A stretch of DNA of 5,854 nucleotides from Leptolyngbya sp. SIO4C5 (GTDB taxonomy: Bacteria; Cyanobacteriota; Cyanobacteriia; Phormidesmidales; Phormidesmidaceae): positions 1-5,854 of the forward strand of contig JAAHIC010000316.1 of the NCBI GenBank assembly GCA_010671965.1. The letters are read 5' to 3'. The notes beneath the pieces are model-generated. The model made no database searches. It worked only from the letters and a program-made list of their open reading frames with translations, and was not told where the DNA came from. Below, piece after piece: positions 4,385 to 5,854 of this stretch; position 1 is the first letter of the stretch; each line of letters opens with the position of its first letter. Both the position numbers and the translations under genes were made by a program.

Positions 4385-5854
4385 ATGCGACCTGAGGCTA
4401 TGAAATCAATGCCTACTTCCGACTTTGAAGTGACCACTGTGCCTGTTTCAGCAACAGATAGCACGCTTCAAGACAGTCTTTCTGAACCCGTTGCCGCTGT
4501 CGGTTCAGCCCCCTCTAAGCAGCCCCCGCGCTCAGCCCAGGTCGAACCCGTTGATTTACTGACGTACGATCCAGCTGCCATCGAGCAGCATTATGGGCGT
4601 CGTCCTTTCAAAGTTTTGAGGCGGCTGATAGGTATTCTCTGGCCTCTGCTGAGCTTCTATACCCAGGTTTGGCTCGATCAGCGCACGGGCAAGTCTCGAC
4701 TCAATGAGCTGAAGCGAGCCGTTCAGCTACGAGAGTTACTGACCCGCTTAGGACCTGCCTATATCAAAATCGGTCAGGCACTTTCAACTCGCCCCGATTT
4801 GGTACCGCCTACCTATTTAGATGAGTTTGCCAAGCTGCAAGACCAACTGCCGCCTTTTCCCAACGCGATCGCTTTTCACTTTATCGAGGAAGCTCTAGGG
4901 GCACCGCCAGAGGAGCTATACGCCGAAATTTCGCCTCAGCCCGTAGCGGCGGCTTCCTTGGGACAAGTCTACAAGGGGCGCTTAAAGACGGGAGAAGCCG
5001 TAGCTATCAAGGTGCAGCGGCCCGGACTGGCTCAGCAGATTGCTGTCGATCTCTACATTCTGCGACAGATCTCCAAGCTGGCCGACAAGTATGTCTCTCG
5101 CGTGCGCAGCGATCTGACGGGCATCATGGACGAATTCGGCACGCGCATCTTTGAGGAGATGGACTATACCCACGAAGGTCGTAATGCTGAGCGTTTTGCC
5201 AAGCTGTACGGCCATCTGCGCGATATTTATGTGCCCGGTATTCACTGGGACTACACGGGCCGCCGGGTGCTAACAATGGAGTGGATTGAAGGCACGAAGC
5301 TAACCAACCTGGAAAAGCTAAGCGCCCAAGGAATTGATGCCAGCTACCTAATTGAGGTGGGAGTGCAGTGTTCGCTGCGACAGCTCTTAGAGCACGGCTT
5401 TTTCCACGCTGATCCCCACCCTGGCAACCTGCTGGCGACGGCAGACGGTCAGCTTGCCTACCTAGACTTCGGCATGATGAGCGAGGTCAAGCCCTATCAG
5501 CGCTACGGCCTCATTGAGGCCGTTGTTCACATGGTCAATCGGGATTTTGAAGGACTGGCCAATGACTATGTCAAGCTAGAGTTCCTCACACCCGATACAG
5601 ACTTGACTCCCATCATTCCGGCCTTAGCCAGGGTCTTTAACAATGCTTTGGGAGCTAGCGTAGCTGAGCTGAACTTTAAGAGCATCACCGATGAGTTTTC
5701 GGCGCTGATGTATGAGTATCCTTTCCGAGTTCCGGCCTACTACGCCCTGATTATTCGCTCCCTGGTGACTTTGGAAGGCATTGCTATCAACGTTGATCCT
5801 GAATTTAAGGTGTTGAGCAAAGCCTATCCCTACATTTCTAAGCGGCTGCTGACC
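4385..5854 (+). CDS. ABC1/UbiB-family atypical protein kinase (AarF-like), C terminus cut by window end
   Basis: The frame is open for 490 codons and runs off the window, so the stop is not seen. It belongs to the ABC1/AarF/UbiB family of protein-kinase-like ATPases, which support ubiquinone, plastoquinone and tocopherol metabolism in bacteria, mitochondria and plastids. All family motifs are present: KIGQ (128-131, then ALSTRPDLVP), the Ala-rich loop AAASLGQVYKG (188-198) replacing the usual glycine-rich loop, VAIK with K209, the E258/D260 pair in EEMDY, hinge MEWIEG (298-303), catalytic HADPHPGN (341-348, D343, N348) and metal-binding DFG (361-363). Residues 1-60 are low-complexity (Ser, Pro, Ala, Val), probably disordered, and the conserved part begins near YDPAAIEQHYGRRP (61-74). 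The start is uncertain: ATGs at 4385, 4400 and 4409 are all in frame. GAGG (4394-4397) lies only two bases before 4400 and 11 before 4409; none has an ideal site. The gene is divergent from recN. Whether the product phosphorylates protein or only hydrolyses ATP is unresolved for much of the family. Confidence 0.93.
   Translation, partial: MRPEAMKSMPTSDFEVTTVPVSATDSTLQDSLSEPVAAVGSAPSKQPPRSAQVEPVDLLTYDPAAIEQHYGRRPFKVLRRLIGILWPLLSFYTQVWLDQRTGKSRLNELKRAVQLRELLTRLGPAYIKIGQALSTRPDLVPPTYLDEFAKLQDQLPPFPNAIAFHFIEEALGAPPEELYAEISPQPVAAASLGQVYKGRLKTGEAVAIKVQRPGLAQQIAVDLYILRQISKLADKYVSRVRSDLTGIMDEFGTRIFEEMDYTHEGRNAERFAKLYGHLRDIYVPGIHWDYTGRRVLTMEWIEGTKLTNLEKLSAQGIDASYLIEVGVQCSLRQLLEHGFFHADPHPGNLLATADGQLAYLDFGMMSEVKPYQRYGLIEAVVHMVNRDFEGLANDYVKLEFLTPDTDLTPIIPALARVFNNALGASVAELNFKSITDEFSALMYEYPFRVPAYYALIIRSLVTLEGIAINVDPEFKVLSKAYPYISKRLLT

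Noticed and set aside
4982..5245. Minus-strand open frame inside the ABC1 kinase gene
   Set aside because: It lies opposite the conserved kinase core and is best explained as a shadow frame.
1..5854. tRNA or rRNA genes, CRISPR arrays, insertion sequences, phage or defence modules
   Set aside because: Reading both strands showed no direct-repeat array, transposase, terminal inverted repeats, tRNA cloverleaf or defence-family protein.

Overview
The window looks like an ordinary chromosomal segment of a cyanobacterium. Six copies of the octamer GCGATCGC (the cyanobacterial HIP1 repeat) occur in 5.85 kb, at 72, 1940, 2478, 2757, 3707 and 4865, where chance predicts about 0.1. The gene set fits too: an NhaP-type Na+/H+ antiporter with a long cytoplasmic tail, RecN, and an ABC1/UbiB-type atypical kinase. 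Mid-range GC and frequent HIP1 argue against a marine picocyanobacterium. No lineage can be named from this alone.

Layout, left to right. (1) 24-509, plus strand: a small secreted protein that reads as an eight-stranded outer-membrane beta-barrel, followed by two hairpins, the second a textbook intrinsic terminator (583-614). (2) 510-753: a 244-bp convergent intergenic region holding those hairpins, a GC-rich imperfect inverted repeat and a 14-bp perfect palindrome, with no credible gene. (3) 754-2334, minus strand: CPA1-family Na+/H+ antiporter. (4) 2414-4195, minus strand: recN, 79 bp upstream of the antiporter on the same strand, so the two may share a transcript. (5) 4196-4384: a 189-bp divergent regulatory region with a good recN promoter on the minus strand, whose spacer is filled by an inverted repeat, and a probable extended -10 promoter for the kinase on the plus strand, followed by a leader hairpin. 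(6) 4385 to the window end, plus strand: ABC1/UbiB-family kinase, complete through its catalytic core but cut at the C terminus by the window edge.

The genes do not form an obvious pathway. They cover envelope (barrel), ion and pH homeostasis (antiporter), DNA break repair (recN) and probably prenylquinone metabolism or its regulation (ABC1 kinase). I see no mobile element, CRISPR array, tRNA, rRNA, prophage or defence cassette, and no frameshifted gene. The most interesting signals are regulatory: the inverted repeat inside the recN promoter and the symmetrical extended -10 with leader hairpin in front of the kinase. I did not find evidence for a previously undescribed system.
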